In this document: positions 50,631 through 58,034 of the stretch, in pieces
How positions within the stretch are numbered: position 1 is the first letter of the stretch
Layout of the letters: each line of letters starts with the position of its first letter
Source of the DNA: Spirochaetales bacterium
Lineage (GTDB): Bacteria; Spirochaetota; Spirochaetia; DSM-2461
Length of the DNA: 64,000 bases
Assembly: GCA_028533045.1 (NCBI GenBank)
Contig: JAQQAP010000019.1
Location: forward strand, 1 to 64,000
Reading direction: 5' to 3'
Made by a program: the position numbers and the translations under genes
Notes under the pieces: model-generated
What the model was told of the DNA's origin: nothing
Seen by the model: the letters and a program-made list of their open reading frames with translations, nothing else
The model's database searches: none

Positions 50631-51895
50631 TCGGAGACATAGCTTAGAGCCAGGCTGTGTACTTCGCTTATCCATTCCTTTATGTACGCCACTTCCTCTT
50701 CGGGAGTGGTGTAATCATCCCGGTCCCACTGGTCCATATACTTATCTTTCCATTCGGACCAATCCCTGTTGGCGGCGTCCTCTATCTCTTCCCAGATAGC
50801 ATCTATCTCGGCCAAAAGATCATCAATATCCCAGTTACCCCCATCGGCCAACAGGGTCGCATAAACCGCATTTTGTTCTTCCGAAAAGGAAGAAAGAGCC
50901 ACAAGCCGTTCTGAAATAGCATTTTCCGTAGTGTAGTAACTCTTGAAAAGGGCGGGCTCCCGATTTGTCTCCCCATCCTGTCCCAAACTCTCGTTAAAAT
51001 CCCAGGGGATATAATACCAGGGGCCGTTCGGGTCATTGTAATGATAGGCGTTCTTTGCCATGGCATCACCCGCATCGATGAGAGTCGTAAAAAACCACCA
51101 GCCGTAATAGCTGTCCAGACTAGCGGTGCTCTCAAAACCGCTTTCCGAATCTTCCAACTCAGAATCGCTGCTATCATTGATAAAATAGATAAAATCTATC
51201 AGGTCGTCATAGGCTCCTTCGGTCCCCATCTCCGGGTAACCGGATTTTTTTTCAAAGCCTGTATAGAGCTCATCGTGAATGTAAAAGTTGGCATCATGGG
51301 TAAGGGCCTTAAACAGATTTCCTCCGGTCGTCAGACCGTCAGCTAAAGGATTTACCTCACCGGAGGCACAGCGTTCAAGATAGTTCTCATCTATCGATTC
51401 AATAACCGTATACATCCCTTCGTACTCGCCATTTGTATAAACCACGGCACTGTCCGTTTGAACCACCGGGCTTTGATAGGTTCCGTCACCCCCGTCATGC
51501 ATGAGGGCCCACATTTTTTGGGCAATCCGGTTTCGTAAGTGAGAATTGTCGTCAAAGTCCGCAAGAAGGAGTATTTTCTCTCTATTATTAAAGCCTGAAT
51601 CCCCCAAAGAGGAATCGGAGAAGAGATCGTCCTCGGAGAAACGCAGGGTATAGCTCTTTTTAGGATAATAGGCCGTACTGGCCCCCCGGATTTTGCCCTC
51701 CCCCTCATATTCATGTCCTTTGTAAATTATTGTTACCGGAGAATAATAATCCTTGCTGACCGGTTTGGGATGAATATAGAAAATGGGCAAGCCCGACTCT
51801 TCCTGTTCCGTATAGGGGTTAACCGAATCGTCGTCCATAATAAAGGAGCAGCCAAATAGGGTTACAAGAATGGCTAAAAGCAAGATCTTTTTCAT
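50627..51895 (-). CDS. CotH-kinase-family lipoprotein (copy 2)
   Basis: The 422-residue protein has a lipoprotein signal (LFGC, Cys16) and the CotH kinase domain: GKIRGASTAYYPKKSYTLRFSEDD (nucleotide-binding Lys), DFDDNSHLRNRIAQKMWALM, YTNGEYEGMYTVIESIDENYLERC, and WYYIPWDFNESLGQ with the catalytic Asp. In Bacillus CotH phosphorylates spore-coat proteins; here the lipid anchor places it on the periplasmic or outer surface. It starts one base after the upstream CotH gene and is a tandem duplicate of it. It is last in the VTC operon. Confidence 0.88.
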   Translation of the reverse strand: MKKILLLAILVTLFGCSFIMDDDSVNPYTEQEESGLPIFYIHPKPVSKDYYSPVTIIYKGHEYEGEGKIRGASTAYYPKKSYTLRFSEDDLFSDSSLGDSGFNNREKILLLADFDDNSHLRNRIAQKMWALMHDGGDGTYQSPVVQTDSAVVYTNGEYEGMYTVIESIDENYLERCASGEVNPLADGLTTGGNLFKALTHDANFYIHDELYTGFEKKSGYPEMGTEGAYDDLIDFIYFINDSSDSELEDSESGFESTASLDSYYGWWFFTTLIDAGDAMAKNAYHYNDPNGPWYYIPWDFNESLGQDGETNREPALFKSYYTTENAISERLVALSSFSEEQNAVYATLLADGGNWDIDDLLAEIDAIWEEIEDAANRDWSEWKDKYMDQWDRDDYTTPEEEVAYIKEWISEVHSLALSYVSD

Positions 51896-51896
51896 A

Positions 51897-53168
51897 CTAC
51901 TCCGTAAAATAGGTTTGAGCCTGACTGTGGACCTCTTCTATCCACTCCTTGATATACTCAACCTCTTCCTGGGGTGTATTATAATTGTCCCGATTATCCC
52001 ATTCGTCGATAAAGGTATCGCCCCACTCAACCCAGTCATCATTGGCCGCATCTTCTATCTCTGCCCAGATCTCATCTACTTCGGCAAGCAGTGTATCCAA
52101 ATCCCAATTACCACCGTCGGCCAGTAAATCAGTATAAAGAGTGCTATACTCCTCTTCAAAGGTAGATAGTTCTACAATGCGATTAGCGATGCCATTACTG
52201 GATACGTACTCATCGCTGAATTCCGCATCGAGAAGCCCCGTATTGGCACTCTGGCCAAAGCTGGCATTAAAATCCCAGGGAAAATAGTACCAAAGTCCGT
52301 CCGATTCATAATAATGATAGGTATTCTTTGCCATCGAGTCGGTGGCCCGCAGAAAGGTCGTAAAAAACCACCAGCCATAATAACTATCCAGACTGGCCCG
52401 GGATTCAAAACCGCTTTCCGAATCGGTCAATTCGGAATCGCTGCTTTCATTTATATAATAAATGAAGTCGATTAAATCATCATAGGCACCTTCAACGCCC
52501 ATTTCGGGGTAACCGGATTTCTTCTCGAAGCCCGCCTCCATTTCATCACTAATGTAAAAATCAGCATCATGATCAACAGATTTGAAAAGGTCCCCTCCCG
52601 CAGACAGCCCGGAGGACAGAGGATTTACCTCACCTGAAGCACAGCGAGTAAGGTAGTTCTCATCAACCGATTCAATTATGGTATAAAGCCCCTCATAATC
52701 TCCATTCAGATAAACAACCGCACTGTCGGTCTGAATAACAGGGCTCTTATACGTCCCGTCACCCTCATCCTGCAGCATAGCCCACATATTCTGGGCAAGA
52801 CGGTTCCTCAAATGGGAATTATCATCAAAATCGGCAAGAAGCAGGATCTTGCTTCTATCACTAAAGCCTGCGTTTCCCAGGGTGGAATCATTAAAAAGGT
52901 CATCATCGGAAAAGCGAATAGTATATCCCTTTTTGGGTTTATAGGCAGAAGCATCCCCCCGGATCTTTCCCTCCGCCTCATATTCGTGCCCCCGGTAAAT
53001 TACCGTGACAGGCGTATAGAAGTCCTTGCTCACAGGCTTAGGATGAATATAGAAAACGGGCAAACCTGCCTCTTCCTGGTCCGCATAGGGATTTACCGAG
53101 TCGTCATCCAGAAGAAAAGAGCAGCCCGATATAATAAGGGCGAATAGAAGAAGTACTATCTTTCTCAT
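51897..53168 (-). CDS. CotH-kinase-family lipoprotein (copy 1)
   Basis: The 423-residue lipoprotein (LIISGC, Cys17) carries the same CotH kinase motifs as the next gene, nearly residue for residue (GKIRGDASAYKPKKGYTIRF, DFDDNSHLRNRLAQNMWAML, LNGDYEGLYTIIESVDENYL, WYYFPWDFNASFG). The two differ most in surface loops, so they may act on different targets. The start ATG at 53168 overlaps the porin stop (ATGA), a longer TTG frame being rejected. Extracellular protein kinase or phosphate-transfer activity is inferred from the family. Confidence 0.88.
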   Translation of the reverse strand: MRKIVLLLFALIISGCSFLLDDDSVNPYADQEEAGLPVFYIHPKPVSKDFYTPVTVIYRGHEYEAEGKIRGDASAYKPKKGYTIRFSDDDLFNDSTLGNAGFSDRSKILLLADFDDNSHLRNRLAQNMWAMLQDEGDGTYKSPVIQTDSAVVYLNGDYEGLYTIIESVDENYLTRCASGEVNPLSSGLSAGGDLFKSVDHDADFYISDEMEAGFEKKSGYPEMGVEGAYDDLIDFIYYINESSDSELTDSESGFESRASLDSYYGWWFFTTFLRATDSMAKNTYHYYESDGLWYYFPWDFNASFGQSANTGLLDAEFSDEYVSSNGIANRIVELSTFEEEYSTLYTDLLADGGNWDLDTLLAEVDEIWAEIEDAANDDWVEWGDTFIDEWDNRDNYNTPQEEVEYIKEWIEEVHSQAQTYFTE

Positions 53169-54163
53169 AAAATAACCACGCAATTTACAGACAGCTGAGT
53201 ATCGTAAAACTTATAGTTATTCAGTGTAGGATAGGAGTAGATATATTCAGAATGAAGCTCTGATCGGATCTGGAGCTTATCGTCAATAAGATAGGCATTA
53301 AATCCAAGACCGGGAATAATAATGTCATTTTCCCCATCCTCGTCAATATCCTCATTAAAATAATCAAAATAAATATAGGGTTCTATCCGCTTATGTCTAA
53401 AGGAGATGCAGCTATAAAGGGAGTTGTTCCAGTAATAGTTATAGTAACGCTGTTCCATCAGCTCCATAAAGATTGTCAGGCGGTTACGGGAGGAAAATTT
53501 ATGGTCCCATTTAACCCCGACTCCATGGGCAAAGGTCTCCGCCGTACTACCGGAAATCTCATAAGCAACTTCCCAATCCTCATAATCCCATTTGATCGTT
53601 CCGGCGGCTCGTATATGGCCCGAATCATTTTCGTAGGAATCATCTGAGGAGGTGAAATTATAGAGCCCCGCCTTATAGGAGAGGGTCTTCCAGATTTCCT
53701 TCCCCAAAAGGGTAAAGCCCAACGCCCGGCCTGGAGCAATAAGATCGCTTCCCTGGGAATGATAGAGCTGTGGACGTTCTGTGGAAGACATCTCGTACTC
53801 CATTCCAAAGGGAAGTTTGGCCTGCCCTACTCTGTAACGAAGAAGATCGGATTGGTTATACTGTATATAGGCATTCTTAAGAACCGCCCCTTCATCCTCC
53901 TCTGAAGAATTCAACTCGGAAAGATCCAGGGACAAATTGAATTCCAGATCCTCCTCATAGGTACCACTCATCTTTATATCCAAATCGGTTAAAGTAAAGC
54001 CTCCCCGCCCGGGGAAATCGGTGGCCTCATAGGTCAGGGATGTACCCAAAACCAATTCCTGGTCAAACTCAATGTGCTTTCCCGATTCGATTTCAAACGC
54101 GCCCAAGGGAAAAAGCATAAAAAGACATATCAATATTAGGGGTATTTTTTTTAAATTTTGCAT
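53165..54163 (-). CDS. OprP/OprO-like outer-membrane porin
   Basis: The 332-residue product has a signal peptide (GAF-EIESG near residue 23), an amphipathic beta-strand pattern throughout and segments typical of phosphate-selective porin O/P proteins (LKNAYIQYNQSDLLRYRVGQAKLPFGMEYEMSSTERPQLY, AGTIKWDYEDWEVAYEISGS). It would form a barrel in the outer membrane, possibly for phosphate or polyphosphate. It is third in the operon: 17 bases after DUF4956 and overlapping the CotH gene, so functional association with both is likely. Confidence 0.8.
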   Translation of the reverse strand: MQNLKKIPLILICLFMLFPLGAFEIESGKHIEFDQELVLGTSLTYEATDFPGRGGFTLTDLDIKMSGTYEEDLEFNLSLDLSELNSSEEDEGAVLKNAYIQYNQSDLLRYRVGQAKLPFGMEYEMSSTERPQLYHSQGSDLIAPGRALGFTLLGKEIWKTLSYKAGLYNFTSSDDSYENDSGHIRAAGTIKWDYEDWEVAYEISGSTAETFAHGVGVKWDHKFSSRNRLTIFMELMEQRYYNYYWNNSLYSCISFRHKRIEPYIYFDYFNEDIDEDGENDIIIPGLGFNAYLIDDKLQIRSELHSEYIYSYPTLNNYKFYDTQLSVNCVVIL

Positions 54164-54180
54164 TACTTACAACGCCTCTT

Positions 54181-54807
54181 TTAATTAAAAGGATTATCAC
54201 CCTTATAGAAAGCCTTAATCTTAAAGGCATCCTTGAGATAATCGATACTGGTAACTTCCGTAGAGAGAATATTCAGCCCGGTTCTCTCTTTGAGTTCCTT
54301 AATAAGGTCATCCTGCCTCTCCTTATGAACCAGCTGAATATCTTCCATATCGATAGTCAGCGATTCAACCTTGGTCATGGCATTTCTCATCTCCAGCAAA
54401 AAGAGGGAGATAAAGATGAACACATTCGTAAAGATAATGAAATAAATCGACAAATGAATGGTTACCAATGAGTTCACAACGGCAAGGACGATGAAAAGAA
54501 AAAGATAGGTCATATTTCTTATGCTAATCTCATCGGTCCTGTACTGAAAAATGGAAAAGACCGCAAAAAGGCCAAAGGCAAAACCGGTTTGAATATTGGC
54601 GCTAACCAATAAACTGGTTATGAAAAAGATAAGAATATTCACTACATAAAAGGACTGAATAAACTTATGCTTACCATTAAAGCGATAATAAATATGATGA
54701 ATAATAAGATAAAGAAAGCCCAGATTTAGGGCCAAACGAAAAAAAAGGGAATAAAGTGTTTCCCTATCGATAGTTGCTAAGCTGAATATTCCATGAATGT
54801 AGGACAT
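54181..54807 (-). CDS. DUF4956 inner-membrane protein
   Basis: The 208-residue protein has four closely spaced membrane helices (residues about 17-125), then a cytosolic helical/mixed C-terminal domain (TKVESLTIDMEDIQLVHKERQDDLIKELKERTGLNILSTEVTSIDYLKDAFKIKAFY), the layout of DUF4956. Such genes are known next to VTC polyphosphate polymerase genes in other bacteria, as here; the start overlaps the VTC gene by 31 bases, with AGGAGGT as ribosome site. It may be the membrane part of a polyphosphate synthase/translocase. Function not established. Confidence 0.85.
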   Translation of the reverse strand: MSYIHGIFSLATIDRETLYSLFFRLALNLGFLYLIIHHIYYRFNGKHKFIQSFYVVNILIFFITSLLVSANIQTGFAFGLFAVFSIFQYRTDEISIRNMTYLFLFIVLAVVNSLVTIHLSIYFIIFTNVFIFISLFLLEMRNAMTKVESLTIDMEDIQLVHKERQDDLIKELKERTGLNILSTEVTSIDYLKDAFKIKAFYKGDNPFN

Positions 54808-55592
54808 GGTTGTACCTCCTCAACCCTACTTATATAATTAATTTTTTCTAATTTGCGGATTAATGGCTTAAAACGGTTAATCTTGACATCTTCCCGGGTA
54901 CTGGCGATTCCCACGCAATATTTGCTAATTCCGGTTTGCATAATTTTATGGGTTCGGAGAGCATTCTCCATAATGGACTTCTCGCTTCCGTGATTTCTTT
55001 TTATTTCCATAATAAAAAGATTCCCGAGAATATCGTTCTTGGACTCATGATTGAATCGCAAGTTAAAATCCAGAGTAATGCGCTCGGTAAAATCCTTGTT
55101 TACAAAGGTAATTCTTCGATAGGAAACATCCAGCATGGGTACGAGCTGATCGGAGAAAGCTTCGAGACTTTTATCAAGGTTAATGAAATCCAGAAACTCC
55201 TTATCCAAAGGGGCATCCTTAGCTTCCCGGTTGATTCTCTTTTTTACGGTGGTACCCTTATTGTTTTTGAACTTTATCTCATCAAAGACAAGACCGGAGT
55301 CCCTATATTCCCGGGTTCGGATTTTGTAGCGATTGGTACGGCCATTCTGATGGGCTGTGTAAAGTTTGAAGTCAGGCGTATCCATATAGGTGGTCTCATA
55401 ACTGAAATTCCGAATACCCTGATGGGAGAGCACATAGTAATCATCACTGACAGACTGAAGAAGGAGCACAAGCTGGTCTAGAGAACCGACATACTTCGTA
55501 TCGGTTCTGGAAAGAAGGGATACCCGGGATAAATCTTTTAGGGAGACCGGCTCCATCCGTTCAATTCTATTGTTTATTACTGTCTTTAACAT
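54777..55592 (-). CDS. VTC-domain polyphosphate polymerase
   Basis: The 271-residue protein matches the VTC4 catalytic domain, a tunnel fold that makes polyphosphate from ATP: SRTDTKYVGS (basic start of the tunnel), YMDTPDFKLYTAH, NRYKIRTREYRDSGLVFDEIKFKNNKG (R-x-R and E-x-K), and late ITLDFNLRF and LFIMEIKRNHG with the metal-binding Glu. It is soluble itself and presumably docks on the DUF4956 protein encoded by the overlapping next gene. GAGGAGGGAG precedes the ATG. First gene of the VTC/DUF4956/porin/CotH/CotH operon. Confidence 0.88.
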   Translation of the reverse strand: MLKTVINNRIERMEPVSLKDLSRVSLLSRTDTKYVGSLDQLVLLLQSVSDDYYVLSHQGIRNFSYETTYMDTPDFKLYTAHQNGRTNRYKIRTREYRDSGLVFDEIKFKNNKGTTVKKRINREAKDAPLDKEFLDFINLDKSLEAFSDQLVPMLDVSYRRITFVNKDFTERITLDFNLRFNHESKNDILGNLFIMEIKRNHGSEKSIMENALRTHKIMQTGISKYCVGIASTREDVKINRFKPLIRKLEKINYISRVEEVQPCPTFMEYSA

Positions 55593-55715
55593 AGGGCAAC
55601 TCCCTCCTCTTTTTTACTGATTGTTTCTAAAGCAAGTTAAGAGTAAGAGAATTACACATATTTGAGAATGAATGGAAATCTAACTGAAGATTAACGAAAT
55701 ATAAACAACGGCAAC

Positions 55716-55736
55716 CCCCGCCCCAGCGGGACGGGG
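55716..55736 (-). terminator. Hairpin after ettA
   Basis: On the minus strand CCCCGTCCC and GGGGCGGGG pair over nine bases (one G-U) around GCT, 19 bases past the ettA stop. A weak T-rich stretch follows. Confidence 0.5.
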
Positions 55737-55754
55737 ATCCCTATGAAGGGAGAA

Positions 55755-57437
55755 TTAATCCCGCGTAAGCGAACGGTATTTAATTCGGTGGGGCTGATCT
55801 GCCTCAATCCCCAGACGACGCTTCTTGTCCTCTTCGTACTCGGAGAAGTTACCTTCGAACCAAAAGGCGTTGGACTCCCCTTCGAAGGCCAGAATATGGG
55901 TCGCCACCCTATCCAGGAACCAACGGTCATGGGAAATCACCACGGCGCAGCCGGCGAAATTCTCCAACCCCTCTTCCAGCGCCCGGATCGTATTAACGTC
56001 CAGGTCATTGGTGGGCTCATCAAGAAGCAGCACGTTGGCCCCCTCCTTGAGCATCATGGCCAGGTTAATGCGATTTCTCTCACCACCGGAGAGTACGCCC
56101 ACCTTCTTCTGCTGGTCCGCCCCGTTAAAGTTAAACTGGGATACGAAAGCCCGGGAGTTCATCTCCCGGCTGCCCAGCTTAATAAGGTCCTGACCGTCGG
56201 AAATCTGTTCCCACACGGACTTATCACCATCCAGTTTTTCCCGGGTCTGATCCACATAGGCCAGCTTGACCGTGTCGCCCAGGCGCAGGGAACCGGCGTC
56301 AGGCGTATCCTGCCCGGTAATCATCTTAAACAGGGTGGTCTTACCGGCACCGTTCGCCCCGATAATCCCCACAATGCCTCCGGGGGGCAGTTTAAAAGAG
56401 AGATTTTCATAAAGAAGTCGTTCTCCAAACCCCTTGGAAACATTATCCGCTTCTATAACCACATCGCCCAAACGGGGGCCGGGAGGAATAAAGAGCTGCA
56501 GGTCTTTCATGCGCTCTTCGTTCTGCTGACTTAATAAATTTTCGTAAGAGCTGATACGGGCCTTACCCTTGGCGTGGCGGCCTTTGGGAGTCATCTTGAT
56601 CCACTCCAGCTCCTGTTTCAGGGTTTTCTGGCGATTGGATTCGGCCTTTTCTTCCTGGGCCAGACGCTTCTGTTTCTGATCGAGCCAGCTGGAGTAGTTT
56701 CCCTTCCAGGGGATTCCTTCGCCCCGGTCGAGCTCCAGAATCCAGCCGGCCACATTATCCAGGAAGTAACGGTCATGGGTTACGGCGATAATGGTACCTT
56801 CATAACGCTGAAGGTGGTGCTCCAACCAGGCTACCGATTCGGCGTCCAGGTGGTTGGTCGGCTCATCCAAGAGGAGGATGTCCGGTTTTTTCAGCAGAAG
56901 GCGGCACAAAGCCACACGGCGCTTTTCTCCCCCGGAAAGAACGGCTACATTGGCATCCCCCGGAGGACAGCGCAAAGCATCCATAGCCAGTTCCAGGCGG
57001 GAGTCCAGCTCCCAGGCATCGAGAGCTTCCAATCGGTCCTGAACCACACCCTGCCGTTCCAGAAGGACGTTCATTTCGTCGTCGGTCATCTCCTCGCAGA
57101 ACTTCATGTTGATTTCGTCGTATTCCTTGAGCAGGTCCACCGTCTCCTGGGCGCCCTCCTCAACAATCTCGCGGACCGTCTTGGACTCGTCCAGCTGGGG
57201 CTCCTGCTCCAGATAACCGATGGTATACCCGTCGGAAAGCACCGTCTCGCCGGTAAATTCCTCATCCACCCCGGCCAAAATGCGCAAAAGGGTACTCTTA
57301 CCGGCCCCGTTCAGACCGAGCACCCCGATCTTCGCCCCGTAAAAATAGGAGAGGTAGATGTCCTTAAGGACCTGTTTCTGATTGTGGAACTTACTCACGC
57401 CCACCATGGAATAGATTACTTTCTTGTCGTCAGCCAT
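55755..57437 (-). CDS. ettA: Energy-dependent translational throttle protein EttA
   Basis: The 560-residue ABC-F ATPase binds the ribosomal E site and gates the first elongation step in response to ATP/ADP. Both nucleotide-binding domains are complete: GLNGAGKSTLLR and LSGGEKRRVALCRLLLKKPDILLLDEPTNHLDAESVAW, then GANGAGKTTL and LSGGERNRINLAMMLKEGANVLLLDEPTNDLD. The inter-domain linker and arm fit EttA in length. No Shine-Dalgarno precedes the ATG at 57437; a -10 box ends six bases upstream. Confidence 0.95.
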   Translation of the reverse strand: MADDKKVIYSMVGVSKFHNQKQVLKDIYLSYFYGAKIGVLGLNGAGKSTLLRILAGVDEEFTGETVLSDGYTIGYLEQEPQLDESKTVREIVEEGAQETVDLLKEYDEINMKFCEEMTDDEMNVLLERQGVVQDRLEALDAWELDSRLELAMDALRCPPGDANVAVLSGGEKRRVALCRLLLKKPDILLLDEPTNHLDAESVAWLEHHLQRYEGTIIAVTHDRYFLDNVAGWILELDRGEGIPWKGNYSSWLDQKQKRLAQEEKAESNRQKTLKQELEWIKMTPKGRHAKGKARISSYENLLSQQNEERMKDLQLFIPPGPRLGDVVIEADNVSKGFGERLLYENLSFKLPPGGIVGIIGANGAGKTTLFKMITGQDTPDAGSLRLGDTVKLAYVDQTREKLDGDKSVWEQISDGQDLIKLGSREMNSRAFVSQFNFNGADQQKKVGVLSGGERNRINLAMMLKEGANVLLLDEPTNDLDVNTIRALEEGLENFAGCAVVISHDRWFLDRVATHILAFEGESNAFWFEGNFSEYEEDKKRRLGIEADQPHRIKYRSLTRD

Positions 57438-57443
57438 GGTGAG

Positions 57444-57473
57444 AGTTTACATCCTGTAACAGGAATTGATCAA
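57444..57473 (-). promoter_or_regulatory. ettA promoter ending 6 bases before the ATG
   Basis: TTGATC (57473-57468), an 18-base spacer and TAAACT (57449-57444). The spacer contains CCTGT-T-ACAGG, a perfect inverted repeat. No ribosome site is seen. Confidence 0.5.
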
Positions 57474-57952
57474 GCAAGCTTTTGGGAAATATCTTCCATG
57501 ACACGATCCGTATTGTGCTTGGTCTGGAAATCCTTGGTAATAAAGGAAGTCACCGGAGCTTCGGATTTTTCGTTAAATACGATGTCATGGCCGACACACA
57601 AACCTACGGCCACATTCAACTCGGTTTTCGCTTCATTAAGAAAAGCCGCCTGACCCGCCGGATTACAAAGGATTTTTTCTCCCCCGCCGGAAAAAAGTTC
57701 CTCCCCTTTGAGGCTTCCATATTTACAATCTATAGCAAATACTTCAAAGTCCTCATCAAGAAACCGTTTGATCACGTCCGCTTCTTTCGTAAAAGTCTTA
57801 CAGTGGGCGATTCCAATTTTCTTAATTCCCTCAGACTTGGCAAAGTCCCGAATCTTTTCAATGCGATTAGTACCGATACCGCCTACCTGATCGGCGGATT
57901 CCATTATTTTTCTAAAGGGTGTTTCATATAAATTCTTCATGATTTGTATCAT
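57470..57952 (-). CDS. DUF1847-like metal-binding protein, short form
   Basis: The 160-residue protein matches the C-terminal part of DUF1847 proteins: EGIKKIGIAHCKTFTKEADVIKRFL, EVFAIDCKYGSLK, EKILCNPAGQAAFLNEAKTELNVAVGLCVGHDIVFNEKSEAPVTSFITKD. The four spaced Cys may bind metal. The N-terminal Cys-rich region that I associate with this family is missing, and the chain is about 50 residues shorter. The start is ATG 57952 or 57940; an AAAGGGG lies 12 bases before the first. It overlaps the ettA promoter region at its 3' end. Confidence 0.7.
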   Translation of the reverse strand: MIQIMKNLYETPFRKIMESADQVGGIGTNRIEKIRDFAKSEGIKKIGIAHCKTFTKEADVIKRFLDEDFEVFAIDCKYGSLKGEELFSGGGEKILCNPAGQAAFLNEAKTELNVAVGLCVGHDIVFNEKSEAPVTSFITKDFQTKHNTDRVMEDISQKLA

Positions 57953-58034
57953 AAAAAGAAATGTCCCCTTTGTTTAGTACGAAAGAAGCGATTTCATTAC
58001 ATTTTTACATTAAACAATTAGAATTAACCTTTCC

